Shown piece by piece: positions 33,094 to 44,600 of a stretch of 64,000 nt of DNA. The stretch is from Suillus spraguei (taxonomy: Eukaryota; Basidiomycota; Agaricomycetes; Boletales; Suillaceae), in assembly GCA_016800925.1 (NCBI GenBank), contig JABCPU010000134.1, positions 97,691 through 161,690 on the forward strand. The letters are read 5' to 3'. The notes beneath the pieces are model-generated. The model saw nothing but the letters and a program-made list of their open reading frames with translations. It was not told the origin of the DNA and did no database searches. Numbering within the stretch: position 1 is the first letter of the stretch; every line of letters starts with the position of its first letter. Position numbers and translations under genes: made by a program.

Positions 33094-33895
33094 CAACTTA
33101 CTGGTCCACATTCCATGAGCTGATGTCCACCCATGTCCTTGCCTTGTCTGTTTAGCTCCATTTTGTGCATAGTCTACACATGTTTGCCTATCACTGATTC
33201 CATGGCAAGCCTTATTACATGTTGCCTCATGCTGCAGCTACCTGCAGCCTTATTACATACTGGTGGTGACCTCATATACTCACTACTAATCTCACCTGAG
33301 TATTCCAGTTATATATGATATAGGATATAAAGACTTGACAGCCTGTACGTATTCTTTACCATCACATCACCACTTAGTGTCTACTTTTTGGTTAGGCTTG
33401 CTTTCTAGCTCTGGAACCACCTAGTAGTAGAAGTAGTCTTTTGTTACCATTACTGCTCTTTAATTGATATCACTCATTTACTGCTACCGCTGGCATACCA
33501 CTAAGCTATTGACCCCTATTTGGCTTGACTTCAGACCAACCACTACTTTACTGCTGAAAGTACTGCAGTTGACTTTATTATTTTTTCTTCACCGTTTGCA
33601 TCATACTGCTGCCAGTGGCACTACCATCCATCACTACTGACTATTGCTACTCACTGGCACTGTTATTGTCACCACTATCACTACCACTTACCATGTTAGC
33701 TCTGGTGGCATCATTGCTGACCACAGCACCACTCTTGCACCTTGGTTTGACATTATCTTGACTATACTAACAAGCATCTCCCTTTAGGGTCAAACATTCT
33801 TGCCTTGCAAGTGAAGCAGACTAGGAGGAGTGCAAGACTCACATACTAGCTTTGCCTGTGGTTTACTACAGCCCAGGCTAGGTTGTATCTTTACA
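33094..33895. mobile_element. Truncated LTR family Y (Y6)
   Basis: Same orientation as Y5. It ends GGTTGTATCTTTACA at 33895 but lacks the first roughly 130 bp of the family. The sequence is more diverged than other copies. Confidence 0.7.
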
Positions 33896-33974
33896 ACAGT
33901 TAAGAATAACTATTCATTGCTGCTAATCTCAGATCTTATAGATAAACTCAAAGATGCCAAAATATTTACCAAAA

Positions 33975-34832
33975 TGTTAGCGACCTGGCCAGGCACTAAG
34001 GAACTTGAATGGTGTCTGTGATGGGTGCTCTGTAAAGAGCAGACAGCCCATGCATATTGGTCTCCTAGCACGGAGTGTACTAGTTGCATTGGTTGGAGGT
34101 AGGTGCCATGTGCTGTCTCACAACCTACATCACTGAGATGATGTTCTATAAAGTTCAAATATAGACAAAAAGCTGATGAAAAGCTTGTCAAAGGAAGTTC
34201 AGGATTCAAGATCAAATAGATTCAAGTTAAAGAAATACAAAGGCTATCTGCACATATTTATACATAGATTGAAGTGGAGCGTGAATATCAGAGATATCAC
34301 AGATTAGGTATGAGGTCAGATAGTCAATGTAGATGCATGCTCATGGATGAGTCAGAGGTGTATGAACCAATGAAAGCACACACATACAAAAGGGAGTCAT
34401 AAGTGCAGAACTGAAAGATAAAGGGTGCAAGCCAATGAGGTGATGCACAAGGCAAGAAAGATAACAAAGTGTTACAAACTGGGGTGGGAAAGAGGCAATG
34501 CATAAGACAATACCAGTCGTAGTCCAAGAGCCAATAAGTCCTTTGTGTGAACCAGAGAGTAGCATGTATTAAAGCACAAAGGAGCACACATAGTGTGGGG
34601 AGCATGCATGAAGCACAAAGGGTAGGAGTGAGTGCAGAGTGCGCAAAGTGTGCATGAGGGATGCACATCTAGCAGCAGTGGAGGAGGCAGGCATAGGTGA
34701 AGTATGGCATGATGAGGGCAAGCCAGATAAGATAGCAGAGAATGAGAGTGGGGGCCTCATCAGGATGAGAATGAATGGCAATGCAAAGAAGGAAAAATGA
34801 TAGGAGGGGCACAAGTAGGTGTTCTTGTAACA
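33975..34832. mobile_element. Solo LTR family V (V3)
   Basis: 858 bp in reverse orientation to V1, TGTTAGCGACC to TGTTCTTGTAACA, with a perfect duplication CAAAA (33970-33974 and 34833-34837). Confidence 0.9.
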
Positions 34833-34905
34833 CAAAATGGACATTAGATGGGGAAACAATAATGTACACATGAGAAAAACTGATCAATGGAAAGCAGCCT
34901 TCACT

Positions 34906-36311
34906 TGTTAGCGACCTAGCCAGGCACTAAAGAACTTGAGTGGTGTCTGTGATGGGCGCTCTATAAAGAGCAGCGGCCCATGCATATCGGTCACCTAGCA
35001 CAGAGTGCGCTAGTTGCATCAGGTTGGAGGTGGGTGCAATGCGCTGTCTCACAACCACATCTCAGTGATGGGTTCTACGATGATGAATAGACTTAGAAGC
35101 GATGAGTGTTACGAACTGGAGTGGCATCACCAGCGACAGTGAAAAGACACAGACGGTCTGCTGGGAAGTTCTACAATGTCCAGAAGAGGACAAGGTGAAA
35201 GTACAAGGAACACGTTCTGAGTACTATCAAGGGTTCTACGAGAATAGAGACTAAGGCTAAGGAGTGCTTAGACTTAGAGATGATTCAAGACGACTAAAGA
35301 TTGGGGATCTTTAGCGAAGAGGAATCCAGGTAAAACCCAGTAAGATTAAAGTTAGGAATCTACTACAAGTACACTGTGCTTATATAGGTACATATGTGCA
35401 CACAGACCAGGTAACCATGGGAATATAAGTGCGTATCCTAATAAGGAAGGCATGTATCGTACAAGCATGTTGAAACGCGTGAGTAAGAGATGAAAGCACG
35501 TGTTTAGTGTACGCGTATGCTAAACCGGCTGAGTCCGAGAATGGAGTCATGGGAAGTCATGACATCACATGATATGATGTATCGACGATGTACTAGTTGA
35601 ATCATACAGTCATGTGATGTCTGATGGAAGTGGAAGTGTCCGAGCAATAAGCTCCATATCACATGATATACGAGAATAGAAAGGAAAATGAATAGGGGCA
35701 CATACGACTGTAACAATGAGCTTCTAAGAAGTCGAAGTATAGACAATAAGCTTATCAAAGCTTATTGAAAGCAAGTTCAGGGTCGAAGATCAAGTATGGA
35801 GTCAGATAGCCAATAGGAGAACACATGCTCATAGATGAGTCAGAGGCATATGAACCAATGAAAGTGTGCATGCACAAAAGCGAGTCATAGGTGCGGAGCC
35901 GAAGGTATAAAATGTATGAGCCAATAAGGCAACGCATGAGTCAAGAAAGGTAAATGACAAAAGGATAATGCATAGGATGATACCAAGATGTATTTGAGAA
36001 CCAATAGAGGATCTCCATGATCCAGGAGGTTGCGCGTGTTGAAGTGCAGAGAAATGCAACGAGCACAGAGAAATGCGATGAGCGCAGAGAAGGCACTTGA
36101 AGCACGAGAAGCGCAAAGAAGGTGGAAGGCGCACAAAGCACGTGTGTTCAGTGGTGATGGAGAAGGCAAGTGTAGGCAAGGTAAGGAGTGACAAGGGCAA
36201 GACTGACAAGGTAGTGGAGAATGAGGATAGAAGCCTCATCAGGACGAGAGTAGATGGCGACGCATAGAAGGAAAAATGATAGTAGGGGCACAAGAAGGTG
36301 TTCTTGTAACA
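34906..36311. mobile_element. Solo LTR family V (V4) containing Z3
   Basis: Reverse orientation to V1, perfect duplication TCACT (34901-34905 and 36312-36316). Without Z3 it is about 790 bp. Only 73 bp of RT separates it from V3. Confidence 0.9.
35107..35715 (-). mobile_element. Solo LTR family Z (Z3, long variant)
   Basis: 609 bp, TGTTACGAACTGG to ACTGTAACA, with a perfect duplication ATGAG (35102-35106 and 35716-35720), nested in V4. Confidence 0.9.
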
Positions 36312-37904
36312 TCACTACTTCTAGAGGACTCTTTGAACCAACAGTAATGTTTTTCAGCAGGTGTAATTTGCCCACTACCTTCCAGTCAATGATGAACAAA
36401 CTGTTTGGAGACTTGATTCAGGAAGGATGGATAATTATCTATATGGATGATACACTCATATTTTCTAACAACTTTCAAACTCACCAGGAACCAACACATC
36501 AAGTACTCTAATGATTATGCAACAACCTTCTCCATCTTAAACCCAAAAATGCACCTTCAATGTAACTGACATCAAATATCTAGGTATGATTATCAAACCA
36601 AGCTCTATTGCTATGGAACCTGCCAAATCAAAGGGTATTTCCAAATGGACAACTCCCACAAAAGTGAAAGAAGTCTGATTATTTCTCAGATTTGCTAATT
36701 TATACCAACAATTTATTGTGGCCAGGACTGGCTACCTTTGTCAAGAATTTTGTTGATGGCTGTTGCATCTGCTAACAGAATAAAGTAAACATGTACCCAT
36801 CATCTCCTCCCCTTTTCCCAATCCCTGCTTTTATTTCCAACCAACCATTTGCTCATTGCTCAGTTGACCTCATTACTGACTTACCCCTCCTGACAGCTTT
36901 GATAGTATCATGGTTGTGGTTGACCATGGACTTTTAAAGGGGGTAGTTTTCACTCCTTGCCTCAAAACAATAGATACTGAAGGCATAGCCAACATTTTCT
37001 TCTCCAAAGTTTTCACTAGATATGGACTTTATGATAAGATTATCTCTGACCACAGACCCCAATTCGCATCTCGATTCCAGATCAAACTCAGAAAACTCCT
37101 CAGATACAAGAACTCCCTTTCCACCACATTTCATCCCGAAAGTGATGGAGAAACCAAATGAGTTAACCAAGAACTTGAGGTTCATCTTTGTATTTTTTGT
37201 GCCAATGACCAAACTGGTTGAGCTGCCATGCTTCCCCTTGCTGGATTCATCCATAACTCTCGTCATCACTCAGCATGTGGCACTTCACCATTTTACCTCA
37301 TGATGGGTTATTATCCAAAACATCTTCCCAATTCACATCCTAAATCTAACATTCCTAATATTGAACAATGCCTCATCATTCTAAATAAAGCACACAATGA
37401 AGTGCTAGCTGCTCATGAACTTTCGTGTAATACTATGTGTCAATGAATCACATCTAAATTAATACCATTCTCTAAAGGCAATAAGGTCTGGCTAGAAGCC
37501 AAGAATCTTCACCTCAGATACCCTAATAAGAAACTCACACCAAAACGCAAAGGACCATTCACTATCACTGACATCCTATCACCCATCACTTATAAACTTG
37601 CTCTGCCTGCACAATGACACATTCACCCCGTCCCCCATGCTGCATTACTTTCTCCTTATAAATAAAATGATACTTATGGACCTAATTATGTCAAACCACC
37701 TCCTGATATCATAGACAGCAAAGAAGAACATAAGATTGAAGCCATCATTGGTCATTGTGGCTCTTCATCTCAACGACAATTCTATGTCAAATGCAAGGGA
37801 TTCCTAAGTTCTGAGAATGAATGGATGAAAGAAAATGGACTTGGTAATGCTTCTGACATTCTTACTTCTTACAAATGAGCACATCACTTATAATATCATG
37901 TAAG

Positions 37905-38102
37905 CATGATCTGAGGCTATGTATGTAGCATGTGGAAACATAATAGTTAGTATAGCAGAACATAGCTATGAACCTGGAGATGAGACCTCATATGGCATAA
38001 CTTATCAAGATGGAGGTAGACATAACTGATAGCTGAAAGCAGAGATAACCAAAAGCCAGAAGCACAGATATATACTAAAAGGGGTAATGTGCAGGTGTGC
38101 GG
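37905..38102 (-). mobile_element. LTR W fragment, reverse
   Basis: Segments such as agataaccaaaagccag and gtgcaggtgtgcgg match the reverse complement of LTR W at about 4040-4180. Diverged, both ends lost; Y7 adjoins at 38103. Confidence 0.6.
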
Positions 38103-38719
38103 TGTAAAGATACAACCTAACCTGGGCTGTAGACAAACTACCTCCTAAGTTAGTATGTGAGTCTTGTGCTCCATCTAGTCTGCTTCATTTGTGAAACAAG
38201 AGCATTTGACCCTAAAGGGGGATGCCTGTTAGTATGGTCAAGTTCAAGTCAAACCAATGTGCGAATGTAGTGTCGTAGTCAGCGGTAAGTTGCTGCAGTC
38301 AGTGGTGATGCTGCCGGAACTAGCGTCATTTGTAGTGGTGCTACTGTGGTTGAGATAAAGTCAGTAACAGTTGCATCGAGCAAGCGGTGACAAGCGGTGA
38401 TATCAGTGGTAGTGGTAAGATTGCGAGCAGTGCAGAGAAACAGTAAAGAAGGCCACGGTACTTTCAGCAGTAAAGTAGCGGTGCATGAGAAGTTCAGTCA
38501 AAATAGCAATCAAAAGTCCAGCAGTAACGGAGAACGAGTGTGATTGATTAACGAGCGATAAGGAACTTTAAAGACTAAGTCTACTACTGGGTAGATCCAG
38601 AGCTAGATAATCATCCTGACCTATAGTACGTGCAATCAGGGTAAAATCAGGTACTGTATTGTGCAGGGTACACAGTGCTTATATCCTAAATTGTATGTAC
38701 TTGGAATACTCTAGGCGAG
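38103..38719. mobile_element. Truncated LTR family Y (Y7)
   Basis: It starts TGTAAAGATACAACC and follows Y2 closely until ctctaggcgag at 38719, where the 3' third of the LTR is missing. Confidence 0.8.
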
Positions 38720-38993
38720 CCATCTCTGTCGGTGATGATATCCCCCTGGCCCATCCATCAACATCAGAAATCATGTTTCCCTTGGCCCACCTGTCTCTCC
38801 TGAAAATACAAGTCTCCCAGCCCACCTGTCTCCATCGGAAATAATATTCTCCCCGGCCCATCCGTCAACATCGAGGATATACATAACCTCAGCCCATGGT
38901 CCACTGGCCCGTCTTGGACAGGATATTATGTGGGTCAGGTGACCCATATAGTACGGAGTTTGTCACTGAAGGGGCTCACTGCAGATGCATGTT
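38720..38993. other. Degenerate short-period repeat tract
   Basis: GGCCCAYC followed by TGTCTCC/CATCAACATC and a GAAAT-like end recurs at about 35-45 bp spacing from 38745 to 38900. No gene is seen. Origin unknown. Confidence 0.4.
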
Positions 38994-39464
38994 TGTTACA
39001 ATCGTACATGCCCCTATTCATTTTCCTCTCATCTTTATGTTGTATATTATGTAACATGATTCCAACTCATATGCTCAACGCATCTGTACTATAGTTGCCT
39101 TCCTTCTTTGGATACGCACATACATTCTCACGTCTCTCTTGGTCCGTGTGCACATATGGGCTTATTTAAGCATGTTGTATTATGCTTGTATACTTCACTT
39201 TAATCTTACTGGGTTCTACCTGGAATATTCTTCACTTAGGTCTCCAACCTAAGTCGTCTGAATCATCTCCAAGTCTAAGCACTCCTTAGCCTTAGTCTTT
39301 ATTCTACCGATCATCTTAGAGTCGTGACTCTTTGATTGAACCCTTGATCCTACTTGGAACACTTCCTTGTAGTAGTCTCATTCTCCTTTGAATGCAGTCG
39401 AACTTCCCAGCAGACCGGCTGTGTCTTATCACTGTCGCTGGTGATGCCACCCCAGTTCGTAACA
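38994..39464 (+). mobile_element. Solo LTR family Z (Z4)
   Basis: 471 bp, TGTTACAATCGTAC to CCAGTTCGTAACA, opposite to Z1. Flanks ATGTT and GTTGG do not match, so one flank has been altered. Confidence 0.85.
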
Positions 39465-39638
39465 GTTGGATGCAGCAAACAATACTTGGTATTGTCATAT
39501 ACCATACATTCAGGTCCAGATCAGATCCGATCCATGGACATCTGGACACCCAATCCATATATCCTAGTCCACCCATCCACTCCAATCCATATCCATCCAT
39601 ATCTGACCCAGTCCATCCATCTGATCCATGTCCATATC

Positions 39639-40111
39639 TGTTATGACTGGGGTGGCGTCACCAGCGACAGTGAAAAGACACTGACGGTCTGCTGGGAAGT
39701 TCTACAATGTCCAGAAGAGGACAAGGTGAAAGTACAAGGAATGCGTTCCGAGTACTGTCAAGGGTTTGGCCTCAAAGACAAGTCTAAGAGGTTCTACGAG
39801 AATAGAGACTAAGACTAAGGAGTGCTTAGACTTAGAGACGATTCAAGACAACTTAGGTTGGAGACCTAAGTGAAGGATGTTCCAGGTAAAACCCAGTAAG
39901 ATTAAAGTAAAGTATACAAGCGTAATACAACGTGCTTAAATAGGTCAATATGTGCGCACGGACCAAGAGAGTCGTGAGAATGTAAGTGCGTATCCAAAGA
40001 AGGAAGGCAACTATAGTACAGATGCGTTGAGCATATGAGTCAGAGTTCATTATGTAATGTACAGTAAAGGAAACAAAGAAAAAATAACAGGGGCATGTAC
40101 GATTGTAACAT
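39639..40111 (-). repeat. 3' LTR of G1 copy c
   Basis: 473 bp. It differs from the 5' LTR by about ten substitutions and one indel; most substitutions are CpG transitions. Confidence 0.93.
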
Positions 40112-40142
40112 TACCCCCTTTTTACAGGTAAAGTCATTGACT

Positions 40143-40514
40143 TTACTCGCTCTGGTTAGCATAGTAAACAGGATCTTCGCTATACTCGTAGTCCTCATCA
40201 GCGAAGGACCCACTCCTCATATACACGGCTTCTTTAGCACCGGCATGTCGTTTAGAGTCCCTTCTTTTCTTTGCTTGACTTTGTTCATCGTCAAGCTTTT
40301 GTTCCCAAGAACGAAGTGCATCGTAGAATCCGTCATCTTTCCAAGTTAGCGTAAAGGGAGGAGTCCCGACTTGTCGAGGACAATCAATGGATAGATGGGT
40401 AGGCGACCAGTATCTGCAAACCCTGCACTGGTATTCCGCACAGTTCTTCTGACGATGCCCAAGTAGTCCACAAATGCGGCATTTCATGTCTTCATCAGGA
40501 TTGGAGACTGACAT
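40143..40514 (-). CDS. G1 ORF4: double zinc-knuckle protein
   Basis: 124 residues, last ORF before the 3' LTR. Residues about 11-24 are CRICGLLGHRQKNC (CX2CX4HX4C). Residues about 30-45 are a second knuckle, CRVCRYWSPTHLSIDC, with CX2CX6HX4C spacing. A Lys/Arg-rich middle and an acidic, Tyr-rich end (DEDYEYSEDPVYY) follow. It is separate from the Gag zinc knuckle. It could bind element RNA or DNA as a nucleocapsid-like accessory. Its frame is open without a good Kozak-independent signal, and it may be expressed by splicing or as part of a longer ORF3 product. No second copy is available here to test conservation. Confidence 0.65.
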   Translation of the reverse strand: MSVSNPDEDMKCRICGLLGHRQKNCAEYQCRVCRYWSPTHLSIDCPRQVGTPPFTLTWKDDGFYDALRSWEQKLDDEQSQAKKRRDSKRHAGAKEAVYMRSGSFADEDYEYSEDPVYYANQSE

Positions 40515-40857
40515 ACATAATGGCGATGGTGAAATGATGGGTTTGGGACTGTGGATCTGGCGCGCTTCTTCCCTTTATTCCGTTTCATACGTTTTAAGGC
40601 AAGGGTGTTGTTGCGCCTGAGCTGTGCCTGCTGGGCAGGGTGAGAGTGTATGCTGACATTGGGAGATCAGGGGTGGTTCCTCGTTCAGCAACCGCAAGAA
40701 GTTCGTTAGAAGAAGAGGGAGAGGTTATGCCAAAGTCTTTTACTAAAACTGGCAGACAGGATCCATTGGACCAAATGATGACGGAATGGACATGGGAGGA
40801 TGAATATGAAGGTCGTGAAGTTGAGGACCTAGTGCTACTAATTCAGCGCAGGAACTC
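40515..40857 (-). other. Spacer between G1 ORF3 and ORF4
   Basis: One minus-strand frame is open for about 250 bp from 40856 (Ser/Thr-rich). Another encodes a short basic segment (MKRNKGKKRARS) leading to ORF4. It may be the worn remainder of a longer ORF3-ORF4 reading frame. Confidence 0.4.
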
Positions 40858-41607
40858 CTAGTATTCTCACCACTTCACATTGCTCTACTGTGCAGGGCTC
40901 ATATAGCCATGCTGGGTGATCATGGGATATTATATTGAGGGGCGGTGAGGTTGGTTGTTCGATAGGGGATGGGGTTCGTGGAGAGGTGAGGTCGGTTTGC
41001 ATTTGTTGCAGATCAGTAATGGCTTCTTCGACTAGGTTTCTGGCCGCTCTGGTTTCAGCGACTGATTGCTGGATGGTTTGACAACCGCGTTGGTGAGCTG
41101 TCCGATCTCTTGGACAGCAGTACATAAGCTAGTAAGGGCATCAAGACTAGAATACATGCGCGAAGAAGAGGGTGGTGGGATAGGAAGTGGCATATCTTCT
41201 TGCGGAGAGGGAGGTCGAGCAACACCTGCTCGACGTTCGGCCACAATGTGAATAGCTTCTTCAACATCGCTTTGAAAAGAATTGGGAAGCAACAGCATAG
41301 TGTAAGAACGAATGCGTTTTTGAAGATGAAGGATACGATGGCGGTACATGATTTCTGTGGTTTCATTGGCAGTGGCTTCAATGAGGGCTGCAGTGCGAAT
41401 GATGTTAACGAGGAGTAAAGCGGGGAAGGCACCTCTTTCAGTGAGGATTCTTTCGATTTCGAGAGCGTGTCCTTCACATAGAAGGGCAGCTTCAATGTAG
41501 GAAGTGTTGTCGATTTCAGTGGTAAGGGTTCCGTAGTTTTCTGCATTGGAGTCGGAGTCATTGTTGGCAACAGTGACGGGGGTGATGTATGCAGTGGGGA
41601 AAGACAT
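40858..41607 (-). pseudogene. G1 ORF3 (env-position ORF, copy c)
   Basis: ATG at 41607, 11 nt after the pol stop (TAA 41619-41621). About 249 residues if one missing base near 41080 is allowed for; the stop is at 40858-40860. The N-terminus is acidic and polar (NNDSDSNAENYGTL). The middle is helical and amphipathic (ALLCEGHALEIERILTER; IHLQKRI-type repeats). A Pro-rich hinge (RPPSPQEDMPLPIPPPSS) and a coiled-coil-like Gln/Thr helix (IQQSVAETRAARNLVEEA) follow. No transmembrane or signal segment is seen. Copy b shows the same order. Function unknown; a Gag-like or accessory structural protein is possible. Confidence 0.7.
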
Positions 41608-41618
41608 TTGGAGCGGTG

Positions 41619-44600
41619 TTAGTTGATCAAGTGCTGGTGCATTTGATTGACTGAAGAATAATCAGAGAGAGTGTTGCTTCTTATAAGCATTCAGGATTCA
41701 AGCGGAGTTCTTCAAGTTCTTTTCTGGGAGCCATTCGTTATCTCCCATGAGTATCCTTTCCAGGAAACGAGATAGCATTGGCGAATGCCGGTTCCTTTGT
41801 GAGAAAGAATTGCTTCTACTTCATATTCTTCTTCTTCTTCGATGGTATCAGGTAGTGGTTCAGGGAAGTTCGGGCCATGTACATCTGTTTGCTATAGGAC
41901 GATAAGACAGAAGCATGGAACGTAGGATGAATTTTCCACTGCAAGGGAGTTTGAGTGTGAATGTGATGGGCGATAAGACATCGATGATCGGGAAAGGTCC
42001 GTATCGCTTTGGCGCAAGTTTCCTTGATGGGAGTTTGAGTCTAAGATTAGCGGCAGATAGCCAAACCTTATCTCCGATCTTCCATGGAGTGTACTTATCT
42101 CCTCGGGATCATTCGGCCATTGTTTGCATTGCGATGTTATGGCAGGCGATTGCTTCTTATCTTATCTTCTGCAGGGATCGCACTCGATCTTCTGCTGCGG
42201 GACGGTGAATCAGGGATCAGGTGAGGGATAGCACATGGTTCATATCCCATCATCAGATAAAAGGGTGATGCATTTCTTGCATCATGTTTTCGATGGTTAT
42301 GGACAAATTCGGCAATTGGTAGATGTTCTACCCAATCTTCGGGGTTGTTACGGCAATAGATGCGTAAGTATGTTTCAAGTTCTTGATTAAGCCTCTCAGT
42401 CTGACTGTCAGTCTGAGGGTGATAAGCCGTGGATGGGGCGATGACGTAGTTGAGAAGTCGGGCAAGCTCCTTAGAAAAGCGTGATAGGAATTGGGGCCTC
42501 GATCCGAGATAACTTTGTCATGGAGTCCAAATCGGCGGTAAACATGTTTCAAGAATAGTTTAGCAATGCCTTCGGAAGTGACGGTTTTCAGACAAGGGAT
42601 AATAATTACCCCCTTCATAAGGCCATGGTCTACCACGATCATGATACTGTCAAAGCCTCCAGAGACAGGGAGGTCAGTGATTAGATCGACGGAGACCTGA
42701 GAAAAAGGCCGAGTCGCAGAAGAGGGAATTGGGGTGAGCGGAGGTCGATAGGATGTGTATCCGCTTTCATTTGCTGACAAAGGGCGCAACCCTCTACATA
42801 TTTCCGAATATAGGAGCCCATAGCAGGCCACCAGGCTTCCCTTTTGACGAGTTCTTCAGTTTTGAATCTACCGGGATGTCCTGCAGTAGGATGATCATGA
42901 TACCATTTCAAGATATCGGGTGATGTGCCGGCGGAATGTAGGCACGATTCTTAAAATAGAGGACGTTATCCTCAATCTTCCAGTCAGAGAGTGCCACTTC
43001 ATAGGTGGAAGGCAACACCATCAAGGGCATCGGATGCTGTTTTGAAGACAGGGTCGTCGAGGGGGTCAGAGGATGACAACACATCCTTCAGGTCAGTGTC
43101 AATAAGATGAACGAATAAAGTGTCAGGGAGGAGAGTCTGGTCCTTGTTATCGTCTTTGCCGGAGTCGTAGTCGGGCCGACGAGATAGTGCATCTGGTACT
43201 GTCAATTTGGTACCGCAACATGATGTAGTTCAATGTCGTAAATAGACAGAATCATTTGCCAATGTGCTTGGCGGTGGGTAAGCTTCTGTGCACTTCTAAA
43301 GTATAGAAGGTTCTTGTGGTCGGTGAATACCAGGACGGGGTGTGGATTTCCTTCAAGATAATAACACCATTCGTTCAGTGCCCGGATCACGGCAAGGAGT
43401 TCCCAATCAAATATTTGGTAGTTTCGTTCTGCGGGGTTCAAAGATTGGAGAGGTATGCACATGGATGATAAACACCATTCTCATCGGTCTGCAAGAGAAC
43501 TCCGCCAGTTGCTACGAGCAAAGCGTCGGTAGCAATAGCAAATTGTCGGGAAGGATCAGGGTTACGGAGTACTGGTTGGGATGTGAAGTGTTGTTTCAGT
43601 TCTTCAAAGGTATCCATACATTCGGTTGACCAATCAAAGACCTTATCCTTCTTTGTTAATTCGATAAGAGGTCGGGCGATATCAGAATAATGGGAAATGA
43701 ACGTGCGGTAGAAGTTGCAAAAGCCAAGGAATGACCGGACATCTTTTACAGATTTCGGAACTGGCCATTCAGCAATTCCCTTGGTTTTTGCAGTATCCAT
43801 AGCAACCTGTCCAGGGCGGATTATCATTCCGAGGTATTCCACTTCTTTTGCATCAAAGGTGCATTTTTCTGGTTTCAAGAATAGATGCTCTTTTCATATC
43901 TTCATCAAAACCCGTCTTGTCCGTTCACGGTGTTCTGCCATGGTTGTAGAGAAAATCAGGATATCGTCCATGTAGATAACCATCCATCCTTCATTGATTT
44001 CCTGTTGGAAGGTGTGATTCATGTATGCCTGGAAAGTTGCTGGGGAATTACAGAGGCCAAAGAACATGACGTTCGGTTCGAAGAGGCCGAATTCCGTGGT
44101 AAATGCTGCTTTCCAGCGATCATCGGGATGGATGCGAATGTTATTATAACCAGACCGAATATCCATTTTCATAAAGAACTGTGCATTATGAAGGCGTGCG
44201 ACAAGGGTGATAGGAAGTGGGAGTGGATAGGCGTTCTTGACTGTCCAATCATTGATGTAGTGATAATCTTGACAGGGGCGCAATTCTCCATTTTTCTTTC
44301 CCACAAAGAAGAAGCCACTAGCTTGGGGTGACTTCGATTCTGAGATAAAGCCTTTTGCAACGTTCTCATCAATAAATGTTTTGACGGCAGTGCGTTCTTT
44401 TTCCAATAGCGGGTAAACCTTAGATGTGCGAGGAATAAAACCAGGTTTAGTATCAATCCAATGGTCAATACCAGGGTGTTCAGGAGGTAGTTTGTTTAGT
44501 CTGTTTTTAGCAAAGACATCTGCAAAGTCATGCAAATAGTCTGGGACCAATTCTTCAAAAGATTTCTTTTTCTTTTCCTTCTCATCCGTGGCAAATTCCT

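Larger units (their letters stand above)
33896..37880 (+). pseudogene. G1-type chromovirus pol, decayed (copy d)
   Basis: RT pieces at 33900-33974 (LKDAKIFTKM), 34833-34905 and 36312-36515 (EGWIIIYMDDTLIFS, YMDD at about 36440) are separated by solo LTRs V3 and V4. RNase H is deleted. The integrase core follows at about 36740-37170 (VVDHGLLKG, SDHRPQF, HPESDGE), and a C-terminal chromodomain (QFYVKCKGFLSSENEWMKEN) at about 37780-37840. Protein identity to copies b and c is low and stops are frequent, so this is an older relative. Confidence 0.8.

Noticed and set aside
38720..38993. CRISPR-like spaced repeats
   Set aside because: Repeats are degenerate and short, spacing is irregular, and the genome is eukaryotic.
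40858..41607. ORF3 as a retroviral envelope
   Set aside because: No signal peptide, membrane helix or Cys-rich ectodomain is visible, so only its position is env-like.
41915..42208. Plus-strand open frames within G1 copy c
   Set aside because: They are antisense to integrase and RT and differ between copies b and c.
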